From the NCBI GenBank assembly GCA_937967455.1, contig CALCJK010000009.1, forward strand, positions 124,001 to 188,000: a stretch of DNA of 64,000 bases, in the 5' to 3' direction. Made by a program: the position numbers and the translations under genes. Shown in pieces: positions 52,465-62,032 of this stretch. Under the pieces are notes generated by a model, which was not told where the DNA came from, searched no databases, and saw only the letters and a program-made list of their open reading frames with translations. The stretch comes from an uncultured bacterium (GTDB taxonomy: Bacteria > Bacteroidota > Ignavibacteria > UBA10030 > BY39). The first letter of the stretch is position 1, and every line of letters begins with the position of its first letter.

Positions 52465-53824
52465 TGATGAAGAGATCATCCGTGATTCGATATCCTTTAT
52501 ACTTCAGAAGGAAAATTATGATGTAGAAACGGCAGAAAATGGTATGGAGGCACTTACAAGACACTTGAATACTCCGTTTGATATAGTCATTACTGATTTG
52601 GAAATGCCAGAAATGAAAGGTATTGAATTGTTGGAAAGAATTCATCAAGCGACACCGGAAACATTCGTGATTATAATTACTGCTTTTGCCTCTGTGGAAA
52701 GTGCAATATCTGCATTAAGAAGTGGGGCATTTGATTATTTAATAAAACCAATTGATTTTGATGATTTATTATTTAGGATTAATAGAATAAAAGCGCATAA
52801 AAATTTAATTCTTGAAAATAATCGATTAAAAAAAGAAATAAATCAAGATTTTGACTCAGACAATATCATCGGTAAGAGTCAGGCAATGAAAAAAGTTTTT
52901 GAAATTGTTCAATATGTATCTAATTCTTGTGGTAATGTGATTATTTATGGTAAAAGTGGTACAGGCAAAGAATTAATTGCTCGAGCTATACACCGAAATA
53001 GTCCTAGGAAAGACTATCTATTCGTTCCAGTTAATTGTGGAGCCATAGTTGAAACATTATTTGAGAGCGAATTATTTGGTCATAAAAAAGGTGCCTTTAC
53101 TGATGCTATTTGCGATAAAGAAGGATTTTTCAAATTGGCAGATAAAGGGACTCTATTCTTAGATGAAATTAGTGAAATTCCTTTGAGCTTGCAAGTAAAA
53201 TTACTTAGAGCTATTGAAATGATGGAAATATATCCAGTAGGTGATTCAAATCCGCTTAAAGTTGATGTCAGAATAATTGCCTCCACAAATAAAGATTTAA
53301 ATAAGCTAGTGGAAGAAGGAAAATTCAGGGAAGATTTATATTATCGACTGAATGTTGTACAAATAAACCTTCCATCATTGTCTGAAAGAAAAGAAGATAT
53401 ACCACTGCTAATCAATTACTTTATTCAAAAATATAACAGGCAAATGAACAAAAATATCAGAGGCGTAGAGAATGATGCACTAAAGGCATTGATAAATCAT
53501 ACTTGGAAAGGTGAAGTTAGAGAACTTGAAAATGCTATTGAACGATCAATGATATTTGCTTCAGGCGAAAAAATTTCCTTAACTGATTTGCCAGAAAATA
53601 TAATTAACGAACACAGAGAAAATTTTAAAGGAGATGTCCGGTCTCTGGACCAAGCAATTAAGGAATTCGAAAAAAATTATATTGAAAAAGTATTAAAATA
53701 TTTTAATAATGATAAAGAGAAAACAGCTCGAGCTTTAAACATTAGTGTATCAACATTGTATAGGAGATTACAAGAATTAGGTATTGTTCATAAGGAAATT
53801 ATGAAAAGTTATTACGATACATGA
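52439..53824 (+). CDS. Sigma-54-type response regulator (NtrC family), copy 2 with altered GAFTGA loop
   Basis: The 461-residue protein aligns closely with copy 1 through the receiver (Asp53, Lys in IKPIDF), AAA+ domain (Walker A GKSGTGKE, residues 171-178) and Fis-type helix-turn-helix, plus a short C-terminal tail. At residues 218-223 the loop reads GAFTDA (Asp encoded by GAT at 53102-53104), not GAFTGA. The Gly-to-Asp change may weaken sigma-54 contact or alter specificity. No own kinase is adjacent, so it may share the copy-1 kinase. Start lies inside ccmF. Confidence 0.9.
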   Translation: MAERILIVDDEEIIRDSISFILQKENYDVETAENGMEALTRHLNTPFDIVITDLEMPEMKGIELLERIHQATPETFVIIITAFASVESAISALRSGAFDYLIKPIDFDDLLFRINRIKAHKNLILENNRLKKEINQDFDSDNIIGKSQAMKKVFEIVQYVSNSCGNVIIYGKSGTGKELIARAIHRNSPRKDYLFVPVNCGAIVETLFESELFGHKKGAFTDAICDKEGFFKLADKGTLFLDEISEIPLSLQVKLLRAIEMMEIYPVGDSNPLKVDVRIIASTNKDLNKLVEEGKFREDLYYRLNVVQINLPSLSERKEDIPLLINYFIQKYNRQMNKNIRGVENDALKALINHTWKGEVRELENAIERSMIFASGEKISLTDLPENIINEHRENFKGDVRSLDQAIKEFEKNYIEKVLKYFNNDKEKTARALNISVSTLYRRLQELGIVHKEIMKSYYDT

Positions 53825-53947
53825 TTTATGATCTATTGAAGTTTTTCAGGAAATCAAATAAACAGCTGTTTTTAAAATAAAATCATTTTTCGCGTTCTTT
53901 AATTAAATAATTTAATCAGTCATAACAAAAACTAAAGTGAGGTCTAT

Positions 53948-56767
53948 ATGAAAAACTTCAAAATAATTTTGTTTTTGATAGTTCTTTTGATTTGTTTTAA
54001 TCAATCTTTTCCACAGAAAGCAGCTATCAAGATCGAAGCTATGTCGATCCATAAGCTGCATGAATTAGGATTACCGAATCCTAATAATTGGGATTATGTT
54101 TCTACTGGCTTGAGTACAGTTGGTGTTGGTACAATGGTGTGGTTAACTGGTTGGGATACAACGGGTAATACGGCATTTAAACCAGCAAATTCATATTTGT
54201 GGGAATTTGAATCAAAACCATCCGGGTCTTTAACCGACTTTACCTCAGCTAATACGCAATTGACTTCGTTCCAACCTGATCTGGTCGGTGACTATATTGT
54301 TCGATTGACAATTACAACCGATTTGGGTACAAATTCTACCACACAAAAAATTACTGCATCTAATTATACAGGAACTAATTGGAAAAACGTGGCTGGAGCT
54401 GGTTTTAATTGCGCTTCTTGTCATGCTACTGCGACCCCCACCGTATATACTACTTGGAAGACTTCTGATCATGCAACAATGTTTGAACGTGGTATGAATG
54501 GTCAGCTTTCTCCCTACTGGGGCGAAAGTTGCTTCAAATGCCACACAACAGGTTACAATTTAAACTCAATGGCGGTTAATGGTGGATTTGATGATGTAGC
54601 ACAAAATGTTGGATTTATTTGGGATGAATGGAAACCCGGTCGCGCAGGTTTGTTTGATTCACTTCTAACTACTGATAAGAAAACTCTAAGCCTTGTAGCA
54701 GGAATTACATGTGAGAGTTGCCATGGTCCAAAAGATCCTTTACATTTTGGAGCTGGTACACAGCCAAAAACAATGGATGCTGGCGTTTGTGCGCAGTGTC
54801 ATGATGAACCATGGCGGTATAATCGTTATGTGCAATGGGAAAATTCCGGACATAGCGAAGCAATATGGTCAAATTCATTCAGAACTACAGGAGCTCCTGT
54901 AGGTACAAACTATAATTTGAATGCTTGTGTGCGTTGCCACGATGGACAAGCATTTGTTAATTTCACAAAAGGTAAACCTTTTGATAATAGTGTTGCTGCT
55001 GGTTATGGTCCACTTGCACACACAAAGATTACCTGTCAAACCTGTCATGAACCTCATTCAATGGGACTTCGAACTGCACCAGCTTCCTCAGATACTCTTG
55101 GAAATGGCTATGATTATTCAAGTTTCAATTTTGGTGATGGGAAAATTTGCGTAAATTGCCATAAATATCGTAGAAATAACCAAAGCTATGTTCTGACCCC
55201 AATGAGTCCATTCTGGGGTCCACATTATAGAGGTGCTACTGATATATTCCTTGGACAGAATGGTTATACATTTGGTGCAAATCTACCTTCAAGTATTGCA
55301 CATCAAAATGTAGAAAATACATGTGTAGGATGCCATATGTCCGCTACTCCTGATACAGGGACACCAGCTCGCGACAAAATTGGTATGCATACTTGGAATA
55401 TGCGCTATGTATCCGACACTCAAGTGGAATATCATAATGTGACTGGATGTATTTCCTGCCATTCTGGAATTAACAAGTTTGAAGATATTTTTGCTTCATA
55501 TGACTATGATAAAGATGGAAATACTGAACCTTTTATTGTTGAAGTAAATGGTTTACTTAAAAAGTTAGCAAAATTATTACCACCATTTGGAAGCGAAACT
55601 ATAAATCGGAATTTAATTAGTGCAAGTCCAGACTCAGCATTATTCAAGAAAGCCTTCTGGAATTATTTGTATGTTAATTACGATGGTAGCAATGGTGTGC
55701 ATAATCCAAAATATGTGGTTTCTTTATTGCAAAATACTATAGAAAATGTTTATTATGCGGTATTTGCAGGTCAAATTGGTGCCATCCAGGATGTGCCAAA
55801 CGACCAGGGTAAACAAGTTCAGATTATCTGGTATAAATTCCCTGGTGAAACCGATACACTAAATCCAATTAAGACATATGCAATTTGGAGAATGGACGAT
55901 AGCCCGATTGGTAAGGCAAAGGAAATTAATGATTTTAAGGATATTGACTATAAATATCTAAATTCCGGTCAACAATATAATGTAGCTGGAATTGTTTGGA
56001 CATTTGTAGGCTGGACTCCAGTGGCAGGTTTTGACCTTTACTCTGTTAATGTTCCAACGTTATATGACTCAACTGTTGAGAATGGTATTTACTGGACTAA
56101 ATTTAAGATTTCTGGACATGCTGCTGACTATACACCACTTGTTTGGTCTAAAGTAGATTCGGGATATTCAGTGGACAATTTGGTCCCCAATCCACCGCTT
56201 GGTTTGACAGCAAAGATGGTAGTTGATGCGGTAAAACTTGAATGGCAGGAAACATCAGATCCGGACATTAAATACTTTGCCATATACAAAGGTTTAACAC
56301 CTGATTTTGATTATGAAAATACTCCACCAATTGGTACAACCACGCAGACTTATTTTGTTGATTCTGATGTACAGCAAGGTGTAAAATATTACTATGTTGT
56401 TAGAGGTGTGGATTTCTCCGGAAACAAAGGTAAGGTCTCATTAGTCTCGATAACGGTCTTAGATGTTAATAATAATATTGAATTGCCAACAAGTTTTGCT
56501 TTAGGCCAAAATTATCCAAATCCATTCAATCCAAGTACAAGTATTAAATATCAAGTTCCTGTTGCTGGTAATGTAAAGATTACTGTTTACAATGCTATTG
56601 GACAGGAAATTGTTACTTTAGTAAATCGCAATCACGAAGCTGGTTATTATACAATTTCTTGGAATGGAATAGATAAGTCTGGAAATCTAGTCCATAGTGG
56701 TATTTATCTTTATAAGATGGTTGCTGGTAATTATACTGCTGTTAAGAAAATGTTATTCCTGAAGTGA
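53948..56767 (+). CDS. Nine-haem cytochrome c with T9SS C-terminal sorting domain
   Basis: The 939-residue protein has a signal peptide and an N-terminal Ig-like domain. Nine CxxCH haem sites follow, from CASCH (about residue 157) to CISCH (about 502). A middle region of unknown fold, a fibronectin-III-like domain (about 760-840) and a type A T9SS sorting domain (about 842-939, with LGQNYPNPFNPST and a terminal KKMLFLK) complete it. It should be exported by the Sec route and then passed to the cell surface. Such a cytochrome would suit electron transfer to extracellular acceptors. Confidence 0.88.
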   Translation: MKNFKIILFLIVLLICFNQSFPQKAAIKIEAMSIHKLHELGLPNPNNWDYVSTGLSTVGVGTMVWLTGWDTTGNTAFKPANSYLWEFESKPSGSLTDFTSANTQLTSFQPDLVGDYIVRLTITTDLGTNSTTQKITASNYTGTNWKNVAGAGFNCASCHATATPTVYTTWKTSDHATMFERGMNGQLSPYWGESCFKCHTTGYNLNSMAVNGGFDDVAQNVGFIWDEWKPGRAGLFDSLLTTDKKTLSLVAGITCESCHGPKDPLHFGAGTQPKTMDAGVCAQCHDEPWRYNRYVQWENSGHSEAIWSNSFRTTGAPVGTNYNLNACVRCHDGQAFVNFTKGKPFDNSVAAGYGPLAHTKITCQTCHEPHSMGLRTAPASSDTLGNGYDYSSFNFGDGKICVNCHKYRRNNQSYVLTPMSPFWGPHYRGATDIFLGQNGYTFGANLPSSIAHQNVENTCVGCHMSATPDTGTPARDKIGMHTWNMRYVSDTQVEYHNVTGCISCHSGINKFEDIFASYDYDKDGNTEPFIVEVNGLLKKLAKLLPPFGSETINRNLISASPDSALFKKAFWNYLYVNYDGSNGVHNPKYVVSLLQNTIENVYYAVFAGQIGAIQDVPNDQGKQVQIIWYKFPGETDTLNPIKTYAIWRMDDSPIGKAKEINDFKDIDYKYLNSGQQYNVAGIVWTFVGWTPVAGFDLYSVNVPTLYDSTVENGIYWTKFKISGHAADYTPLVWSKVDSGYSVDNLVPNPPLGLTAKMVVDAVKLEWQETSDPDIKYFAIYKGLTPDFDYENTPPIGTTTQTYFVDSDVQQGVKYYYVVRGVDFSGNKGKVSLVSITVLDVNNNIELPTSFALGQNYPNPFNPSTSIKYQVPVAGNVKITVYNAIGQEIVTLVNRNHEAGYYTISWNGIDKSGNLVHSGIYLYKMVAGNYTAVKKMLFLK

Positions 56768-56787
56768 TATCCTTTTAACGAGAATTT

Positions 56788-56821
56788 AAAGTCGGAATCT
56801 TTTAAGATTCCGACTTTTTTT
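56788..56821 (+). terminator. Intrinsic terminator after the nine-haem cytochrome gene
   Basis: A perfect 13-bp inverted repeat (AAAGTCGGAATCT / AGATTCCGACTTT) with a TTTA loop is followed by a seven-base T tract. It lies about 20 bases after the stop codon at 56767. This separates the cytochrome gene from the receiver/CbcL-like pair, which therefore need their own promoter. Confidence 0.85.
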
Positions 56822-56905
56822 ATTTCTAAAAATAGAAATTTTCATTTTAAAATTCTTAATTTTAGTAAATGTTTGCTGAAATTTATTTATTTTTTGAATG
56901 ATAGG

Positions 56906-56922
56906 TTGGCATAATAATTGGA
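56906..56922 (+). promoter_or_regulatory. Candidate sigma-54 (-24/-12) promoter of the receiver/CbcL-like pair
   Basis: TTGGCATAATAATTGGA has TGGCA and TTGG with GG ten bases apart, as in sigma-54 promoters, except that the last C is G. Transcription would begin about 5 bases before the ATG at 56938, giving an almost leaderless message. It lies 85 bases after the intrinsic terminator. Confidence 0.45.
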
Positions 56923-56937
56923 AATTATTTTAATTAA

Positions 56938-57336
56938 ATGAGAAACCAGAATCCCAAAATATTCATATATAGTACAGATTTAGATTTTTGTAATAGCATT
57001 TCGTTATTACTTCAATCAAAGTATCAAATAAGTTATTCCACGAATGCGATAAAGTTTGCAGAATATGATGTTGATCTCATAATTATTGATATTCCTTTTT
57101 CAGATGTCAAAATATTAAACACATTGAAAGATATTAAAAATACAAAACCTGAAATAAAGATTTTATTATTATATATATATAGGATTAATGAAGTTGAGAT
57201 TGAGAATGGTTATAGGAAATATTCTGATCTACTATTATATAAACCGATCGATATTATGCAATTAACACTTGCTGTAGAAAATTTAATTTTTGAAAAAACA
57301 AAAGGGTCTCTATCAAAAATAAGAAAAATTTTATGA
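56938..57336 (+). CDS. Receiver-like single-domain protein
   Basis: This 132-residue protein fits a response-regulator receiver fold. The acidic N-terminal strand (STDLD, Asp14/16), the probable phospho-acceptor Asp51 in LIIIDIP and Lys102 in YKPID are at the right spacing. The conserved Thr/Ser of the switch is a Tyr (about residue 79), so classical phosphorylation may be altered. It has no output domain. Its stop overlaps the start of the 13-haem cytochrome gene by 4 bases. Confidence 0.7.
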   Translation: MRNQNPKIFIYSTDLDFCNSISLLLQSKYQISYSTNAIKFAEYDVDLIIIDIPFSDVKILNTLKDIKNTKPEIKILLLYIYRINEVEIENGYRKYSDLLLYKPIDIMQLTLAVENLIFEKTKGSLSKIRKIL

Positions 57337-59477
57337 AAATTTACATCTCACAAATATTCGTATTGACTGTGTTAATTATACTCCAAACAACAGTATCTCG
57401 GTCTCAAAATAATGATGACTGTTTATCATGCCATAGTGATAAGTCTTTAACAATGTTAAAAGCTGGAAAGACGATATCTTTATGGATCAACGAAGAAGAA
57501 TTTTCGAAATCTGTGCATTCAGTACTTGAATGTATTGATTGTCATAGTGGTTTTAATCCCAATGAGATTCCGCATGCAAAAAAAATTAAAACAGTTAAAT
57601 GTTTGAACTGTCATGATGGGGATAGGATTAATTTATATACTCAAAGCGTTCATGCCAGAGTTAAGGGTGGTGCACAATGCAAAGATTGTCATGGTAGTCA
57701 CGATATAATTTCTTTAGAGGATTTGAGAAAGTCAGAAAATAGACAGAGAGAAGCTCAATTATGTGGTAGATGTCATAGCGAAGTTGTGACGCATTACTTG
57801 GATAGTGATCATGGGAAAGCTTTAATTGCTGGTGTAAAAGGTGCTCCATTTTGTACTGATTGCCATGGTGAACATACAATCCAAACAGTGACATCAGAAG
57901 AATCACAAGTGAGTCGACAAAATGAAGCATTAATGTGTTTGAAGTGCCACCTTGATAATCCAGATGTACGAGCATCTGTTAGCCCAACTGCAAGTTTTAT
58001 AAAAGGATACACAGAAAGTGTGCATGGGATTGCTTTAAAAGCTGGAAAGTTAAATTCCGCTACCTGTAGTGATTGTCATAGTGCCCATGATGTGAAAAAA
58101 GGTAGTAACTCAGCTTCCATGGTTTATAAAAATAATATTGCAATGACCTGTGGAAAATGTCATCAGGAACAAAGCAAGTTATATTTAGAAAGTGAACATG
58201 GGAAAGCGTTAGATAAAGGTGTATTTTCATCTGCTACATGTACTGATTGTCATGGGGAACACAAAATTTTACCTCACGACGACCCCAATTCGCCGATTGC
58301 TGCTATGAATGTTTCGGGGCAGGTTTGTAAACCATGTCACGAATCTGTGAAATTAACAGAGAAATATGGAGTTGCTGGTAATCGCTTTGCAACTTTTTCA
58401 GATAGTTATCATGGCTTAGCTGTAAAAGCCGGAGATGTATCAGTGGCGAATTGTGCATCATGCCATGGGTACCATGATATCAAAGGTTCAACAGACCCTA
58501 CATCTCGAATTCATAAATCAAATTTGGCAAAAACTTGTGGGAGTTGTCATCCAGGAGCAAATGAAAATTTCACTAAAGGTGCAGTACATCTAAATGTTAA
58601 ATCAAAAGAAGAACCATTACTCTATTTTGTTTCCACGACTTACATTATTTTGATTATTACGATAATTAGTGGGATGTTCTTTCATAATTTGTTAGATTTC
58701 ATTAAAAAAGCCAAAAGACAATTGATGATACGAAGGGGACTTATTCCTCAACATCGAGTTAGTCGCAGATTGTATTTGCGCATGACGGTTTCTGAACGTA
58801 TACAGCATTTATCCTTGATGCTGAGTTTCTTTACACTAGTTATTACTGGTTTTATGCTAAAATATCCAGATGCCTGGTGGGTTGTGTCAATAAGAAACAT
58901 AAGTTCACATATTTTCGAGATTCGTGGAATATTACATCGTGTGGCTGCGGTAGTGATGATTTTAGCAAGTCTTTATCATGTTTATTATATAAGTTTTACT
59001 GAAAGAGGACGGCAGCTCATTAAGGATTTGCTTCCAGTCCGAAAAGATATAATAGATGCAATTGCTGTTCTTAGGTACAATTTAGGATTAAATAATACAA
59101 AACCAAAATTTGATCGTTTTAGTTATATAGAAAAAGCTGAGTACTGGGCTTTAGTATGGGGCACGATTGTTATGGTAATCACTGGTTTCATATTATGGTT
59201 TGATAATACATTTATTGGTTTATTAACAAAATTGGGTTGGGATGTTGCAAGAACAATTCATTATTATGAAGCTTGGTTGGCAACACTTTCAATTTTTGTT
59301 TGGCACATTTATTTTGTAATTTTTAATCCTGATGTATATCCTATGAATTTGGCATGGATTAAAGGAACTCTAACAGAAACAGAAATGGAAGAAGAACACG
59401 CGCTTGAATTAGAAAGAATAAAGCGAGAAGAAAGAAAAATTCTGGAAGCTGAAAAAGCACAAATTACGGAAGATTAA
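57333..59477 (+). CDS. 13-haem cytochrome c fused to a membrane cytochrome b, CbcL-like
   Basis: The 714-residue protein has a signal peptide and 13 CxxCH haem-binding motifs over about residues 30-410. A membrane anchor (about 432-450) follows, then a domain of about four helices with paired histidines (QHLSLMLSF, LHRVAAVVM, YHVYYI, VWHIYF), as in HydC/FdnI-type cytochrome b. The same order of domains is found in Geobacter CbcL, an inner-membrane quinol oxidoreductase for low-potential metal reduction, which has nine haems c. It would take electrons from quinol to periplasmic haems. Confidence 0.85.
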   Translation: MKIYISQIFVLTVLIILQTTVSRSQNNDDCLSCHSDKSLTMLKAGKTISLWINEEEFSKSVHSVLECIDCHSGFNPNEIPHAKKIKTVKCLNCHDGDRINLYTQSVHARVKGGAQCKDCHGSHDIISLEDLRKSENRQREAQLCGRCHSEVVTHYLDSDHGKALIAGVKGAPFCTDCHGEHTIQTVTSEESQVSRQNEALMCLKCHLDNPDVRASVSPTASFIKGYTESVHGIALKAGKLNSATCSDCHSAHDVKKGSNSASMVYKNNIAMTCGKCHQEQSKLYLESEHGKALDKGVFSSATCTDCHGEHKILPHDDPNSPIAAMNVSGQVCKPCHESVKLTEKYGVAGNRFATFSDSYHGLAVKAGDVSVANCASCHGYHDIKGSTDPTSRIHKSNLAKTCGSCHPGANENFTKGAVHLNVKSKEEPLLYFVSTTYIILIITIISGMFFHNLLDFIKKAKRQLMIRRGLIPQHRVSRRLYLRMTVSERIQHLSLMLSFFTLVITGFMLKYPDAWWVVSIRNISSHIFEIRGILHRVAAVVMILASLYHVYYISFTERGRQLIKDLLPVRKDIIDAIAVLRYNLGLNNTKPKFDRFSYIEKAEYWALVWGTIVMVITGFILWFDNTFIGLLTKLGWDVARTIHYYEAWLATLSIFVWHIYFVIFNPDVYPMNLAWIKGTLTETEMEEEHALELERIKREERKILEAEKAQITED

Positions 59478-59569
59478 ATCATTAAAATGTAATTACTTAC
59501 TTTAGAGATTTTTTAAATAAAGTAGTAATTTTTGCTTATAAGTAATATTTTCTGTAATTTATAATCGTA

Positions 59570-59752
59570 ATATTTAACTAAAAAAATATGCCCTTTTAAG
59601 CATCATTTCACAGGGTAAAATTTTAAAGTTCTCATCTACATTATAATCTTAGAAAACAAATTCATGCGGAAGTTTAGTGATCAAAAATTCCGCAACGGTA
59701 AGAAATCTTACTTCGTTCTTAAGGTTAATAATAAAATTAAAGGATAATATAA
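59570..59752 (+). promoter_or_regulatory. Structured leader ahead of maeB, with weak likeness to a cobalamin-riboswitch core
   Basis: Between the CbcL-like gene and maeB lie 275 bases. A TTGCTT box (59532-59537) with TAATTT/TATAAT (59555-59565) could be a promoter. The leader has paired CCCT/AGGG (59591-59615), hairpin GCGGAA/TTCCGC (59666-59693), and AACGGTAAG-AAAT-CTTACTTCGTT (59694-59717). The order GGAA, GTG, AAAA, CCGCAACGGTAA recalls part of the cobalamin riboswitch core, but the flanking stems and 3' box are missing. Confidence 0.3.
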
Positions 59753-62005
59753 ATGATTCGTAAACAAGATGCTTTAGATTATCATTCACTCGGTCGTCGC
59801 GGTAAAATTGAAGTGATCCCGACTAAACCTTGTGCTACACAAAGAGACCTCTCATTAGCTTATTCTCCTGGGGTTGCAGAACCATGCATGGAAATTTATC
59901 GAAATCCAGAAGATGCTTATATCTATACTGCAAAAGGAAACCTGGTAGCTGTAGTCAGTAATGGCACAGCAGTATTAGGATTGGGAGATATTGGTGCTCT
60001 TGCCGGTAAACCTGTAATGGAAGGGAAAGGAGTATTATTCAAAAGATTTGCTGATATTGATGTTTTTGACATTGAAATTGACTCCCATGATACTCAGGAA
60101 ATCATTCGAACAGTAAAATTACTTGAACCCACTTTTGGTGGGATAAATCTGGAAGATATTAAAGCTCCTGAATGTTTTGAGATTGAGGAGGAATTAAAAA
60201 GAATTATGAGTATTCCAGTTTTTCATGATGATCAGCATGGAACTGCTATAATTAGTGGTGCAGCATTGTTAAATGCTTTAGAATTGGTTGGCAAAAAAAT
60301 AGAAAAAATCAAAGTTGTTTTTAGTGGTGCAGGTGCTTCTGGAATCGCATGCGCGAAGTTTTACGAAACCCTAGGAGTAAAACACGATAATATAAGGCTG
60401 GTTGACACAAAAGGAGTTATATACAAAGGCAGGAAAGAAGGAATGAATAAATATAAAGAGTACTTCGCTGTCGACACTGATGAAAGAACACTTGCAGATG
60501 CAATGAAAGGTGCAGATGTTTTTTGTGGTGTTTCCGTTAAAGATTTGGTAACGAAAGAAATGGTCCGTTCAATGGCTGACAATCCAATTGTATTTGCGAT
60601 GGCAAATCCAGATCCAGAGATTACATATCCCGATGCTCTTGCTGCAAGAGATGATGTAATTATGGGAACTGGCCGTTCGGACTACCCCAACCAAGTAAAC
60701 AATGTACTGGGTTTCCCATTCATTTTTAGAGGCGCTCTTGATGTTAGAGCTCGACAGATTAACGATCACATGAAAGTTGCTGCTGCTATTGCATTGGCAA
60801 AATTAGCAAAAGAAGATGTACCTGATTCGGTGATACGTGCTTATGGTGGAAAAAGAATTGAATTTGGAAAGGAATATATTATTCCAAAACCGCTTGATCC
60901 TCGAGTCCTGCTTTGGGAAGCACCTGCAGTTGCAAAAGCTGCAATGGAAACTGGAGTAGCACGACTTGAAATAAAAGATTTTGAAGCTTATCGAGATTCA
61001 CTTGAAGCTAGACTTGGAAAATCACGCGAGGTTATGAGAATATTCATTCATAAAGCTAAAAAGTCACCTAAGAAAATTGTATTTCCAGAGGGTGAAGAAC
61101 CCAAGATCCTTAGAGCAGCACAAATTGTTCTTGACGAAAATATAGCTCAACCTATTCTACTTGGTGATCCAGAAATTGTTCAATCGAAAGCTCAAGAATT
61201 AGGTGTAAATTTAGAAGGCTTAGAAATAGTGAATCCAACGACAGCTAAAAGTTATAATACTTATGTAGAAAACTTTTATGAATTAAGAAAGAGAAAAGGT
61301 ATTACACATTTTGATGCACTGCGTTTAATGAAAGTTCCAAATTATTATGGTATGATGATGGTCCGGCAGGGTGATGCGGACGGATTAATTTCCGGTTTAA
61401 CTCAACATTATCCAGACACTGTAAGACCAGCTTTACAGATAATTGGTCGGCGTGAAGATACGGATGTAGTAGCCGGACTATATATGTTGATATTTAAAAA
61501 TCAGATTATATTCATTGCTGATGCCACAATTAATATAGAACCAAATGCAGAGGAATTAGCTCAGATAGCAATTCTTACAGCACAAAAAGTTCGTCAATAT
61601 GACGTAGAACCTAGAATTGCAATGCTATCATTCAGTAATTTTGGAAGTGTGCATCATCCACTTGCAGAAAAAGTAAGAAATGCTGTTGAAATTGTAAAAA
61701 AGAAGATGCCAAATTTAATTATTGATGGAGAAATGCAGGCTGATACTGCAGTTACACCTGAAATTATTAATGAAATTTATCCTTTCAGTAATTTAAAAGG
61801 CGGTGCAAATGTTTTAATTTGTCCTGATCTGACATCAGCTAATATTGCATATAAATTGCTCGCACATCTTGGAGAAGCTACCGCTGTTGGTCCGATACTT
61901 ATGGGTATAAAGAAACCTGTATATCTCTTGATACCAGGAAACGATGTTCAGGACATAGTCAATATTACTGCAATGGCTGTTCAGGATGCGCAACTTATTG
62001 ATTAA
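59753..62005 (+). CDS. maeB: NADP-dependent malic enzyme fused to phosphotransacetylase domain
   Basis: The 750-residue protein has a malic enzyme region (residues 1 to about 430): [24 protein letters not shown](P)-binding [13 protein letters not shown]. The C-terminal part (about 440-750) resembles phosphate acetyltransferase: [28 protein letters not shown] and [20 protein letters not shown]. In related enzymes the C-terminal part is a regulatory domain responding to acetyl-CoA. It decarboxylates malate to pyruvate with NAD(P)H formation and sits 27 bases before the korDAB operon. Confidence 0.94.
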   Translation: MIRKQDALDYHSLGRRGKIEVIPTKPCATQRDLSLAYSPGVAEPCMEIYRNPEDAYIYTAKGNLVAVVSNGTAVLGLGDIGALAGKPVMEGKGVLFKRFADIDVFDIEIDSHDTQEIIRTVKLLEPTFGGINLEDIKAPECFEIEEELKRIMSIPVFHDDQHGTAIISGAALLNALELVGKKIEKIKVVFSGAGASGIACAKFYETLGVKHDNIRLVDTKGVIYKGRKEGMNKYKEYFAVDTDERTLADAMKGADVFCGVSVKDLVTKEMVRSMADNPIVFAMANPDPEITYPDALAARDDVIMGTGRSDYPNQVNNVLGFPFIFRGALDVRARQINDHMKVAAAIALAKLAKEDVPDSVIRAYGGKRIEFGKEYIIPKPLDPRVLLWEAPAVAKAAMETGVARLEIKDFEAYRDSLEARLGKSREVMRIFIHKAKKSPKKIVFPEGEEPKILRAAQIVLDENIAQPILLGDPEIVQSKAQELGVNLEGLEIVNPTTAKSYNTYVENFYELRKRKGITHFDALRLMKVPNYYGMMMVRQGDADGLISGLTQHYPDTVRPALQIIGRREDTDVVAGLYMLIFKNQIIFIADATINIEPNAEELAQIAILTAQKVRQYDVEPRIAMLSFSNFGSVHHPLAEKVRNAVEIVKKKMPNLIIDGEMQADTAVTPEIINEIYPFSNLKGGANVLICPDLTSANIAYKLLAHLGEATAVGPILMGIKKPVYLLIPGNDVQDIVNITAMAVQDAQLID

Positions 62006-62032
62006 TTTTAAAATATCATAAGGAGTATTAAA

